DNA of 22,091 nucleotides from a virus. Where the stretch lies: IMG/VR virus record IMGVR_UViG_3300009080_000059, positions 1 to 22,091 of that record; one strand, written 5' to 3'. The stretch's first letter is position 1. The number at the start of each line of letters is the position of its first letter. The translations under genes were made by a program, and so were the position numbers. This document shows, piece by piece, positions 22,041 to 22,091 of this stretch. The notes under the pieces were generated by a model. The model saw only the letters and a list, made by a program, of their open reading frames with translations. It made no database searches and was not told where the DNA came from.

Positions 22041-22091
22041 ATGTTTGAAATGACATTCAACGGCCTTGTGAGTTTGCTTGGACCGAAACCG
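22041..22091 (+). CDS. Start of an unknown gene, partial at window edge
   Basis: Seventeen residues are visible, MFEMTFNGLVSLLGPKP, too few to identify. The ATG has a strong AAGGAG six bases upstream. It has both a sigma70-like and a late promoter and a long leader. An in-frame ATG at 21921 would add 40 residues but has no ribosome site. Confidence 0.6.
   Translation, partial: MFEMTFNGLVSLLGPKP

Noticed and set aside
21866-22060. Minus-strand 64-codon frame at the right end
   Set aside because: It runs against a clear AAGGAG-ATG start and the leader hairpins, with no ribosome site of its own.
1-22091. CRISPR array, integrase, transposase or attachment site
   Set aside because: No short regularly spaced direct repeats, no recombinase or transposase motifs, and no tRNA-like target were seen.

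Overview
The window looks like part of an AT-rich, T4-like marine myovirus genome, of the broad group that includes cyanophages and pelagiphages. Four things support this. Genes are packed tightly and mostly overlap by 1-20 bases on one strand. T4-type class Ia ribonucleotide reductase genes (nrdA, nrdB) and glutaredoxin sit next to tail-fibre-like genes. TATAAATA-like late promoter motifs recur before genes. Auxiliary genes typical of ocean phages are present: PRPP synthetase, a PiT-type phosphate permease, an NFU-domain Fe-S protein and a class 3 lipase. No photosynthesis gene, tRNA, integrase, insertion sequence or CRISPR array is visible. The host cannot be named from this sequence; a heterotrophic marine bacterium is possible.

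Layout, left to right. 1-4647 (minus): a giant fibre-like virion protein, cut by the left edge, with a small protein before it. 4685-8687 (minus): nrdA, nrdB, glutaredoxin and an LSm-like small protein, a deoxynucleotide-supply block. 8721-10755 (minus): a tailspike-like beta-helix protein and an unidentified downstream partner. 10788-11818 (minus): NFU-domain protein and a RecB/Cas4-type PD-(D/E)XK nuclease, behind a sigma70-like promoter. 11878-14736 (minus): an acidic protein whose gene is split by a probable -1 frameshift at nine A's, several small proteins, two tandem basic paralogues and a coiled-coil/membrane protein. 14836-15690 (minus): a conserved-looking hypothetical and a small Ala/Thr/Val-rich probable virion protein between terminators. 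15814-18764 (minus): five chained genes including a pol-beta-like nucleotidyltransferase coupled to a protein with a ligase-like KWDG motif. 18833-19600 (plus): lipase. 19589-20521 (minus): prs. 20642-21613 (minus): PiT permease. 21614-22040: a 427-base divergent control region. 22041 to the end (plus): the start of another gene.

Two transcription programmes seem interleaved. Metabolic genes (nrdB, NFU, prs, PiT, and the plus-strand gene at the right end) have sigma70-like promoters, all with 17-base spacers. Structural and unknown genes tend to have NATAAATA or CTAAATA late-type motifs. Together the auxiliary genes would raise phosphate uptake, PRPP and dNTP supply, and perhaps Fe-S delivery, while virion parts are made.

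The most interesting region is 12183-18514. At least seven proteins there begin with a similar short signature (M-x-hydrophobic-x-E-hydrophobic), and several follow it with an (L/I/V)xE|(A/S/G) site, resembling the T4 capsid-targeting peptide cut by the prohead protease. This suggests a set of proteins packaged in the phage head, possibly including the ligase-like enzyme. All identifications come from reading motifs by eye; no database search was run.
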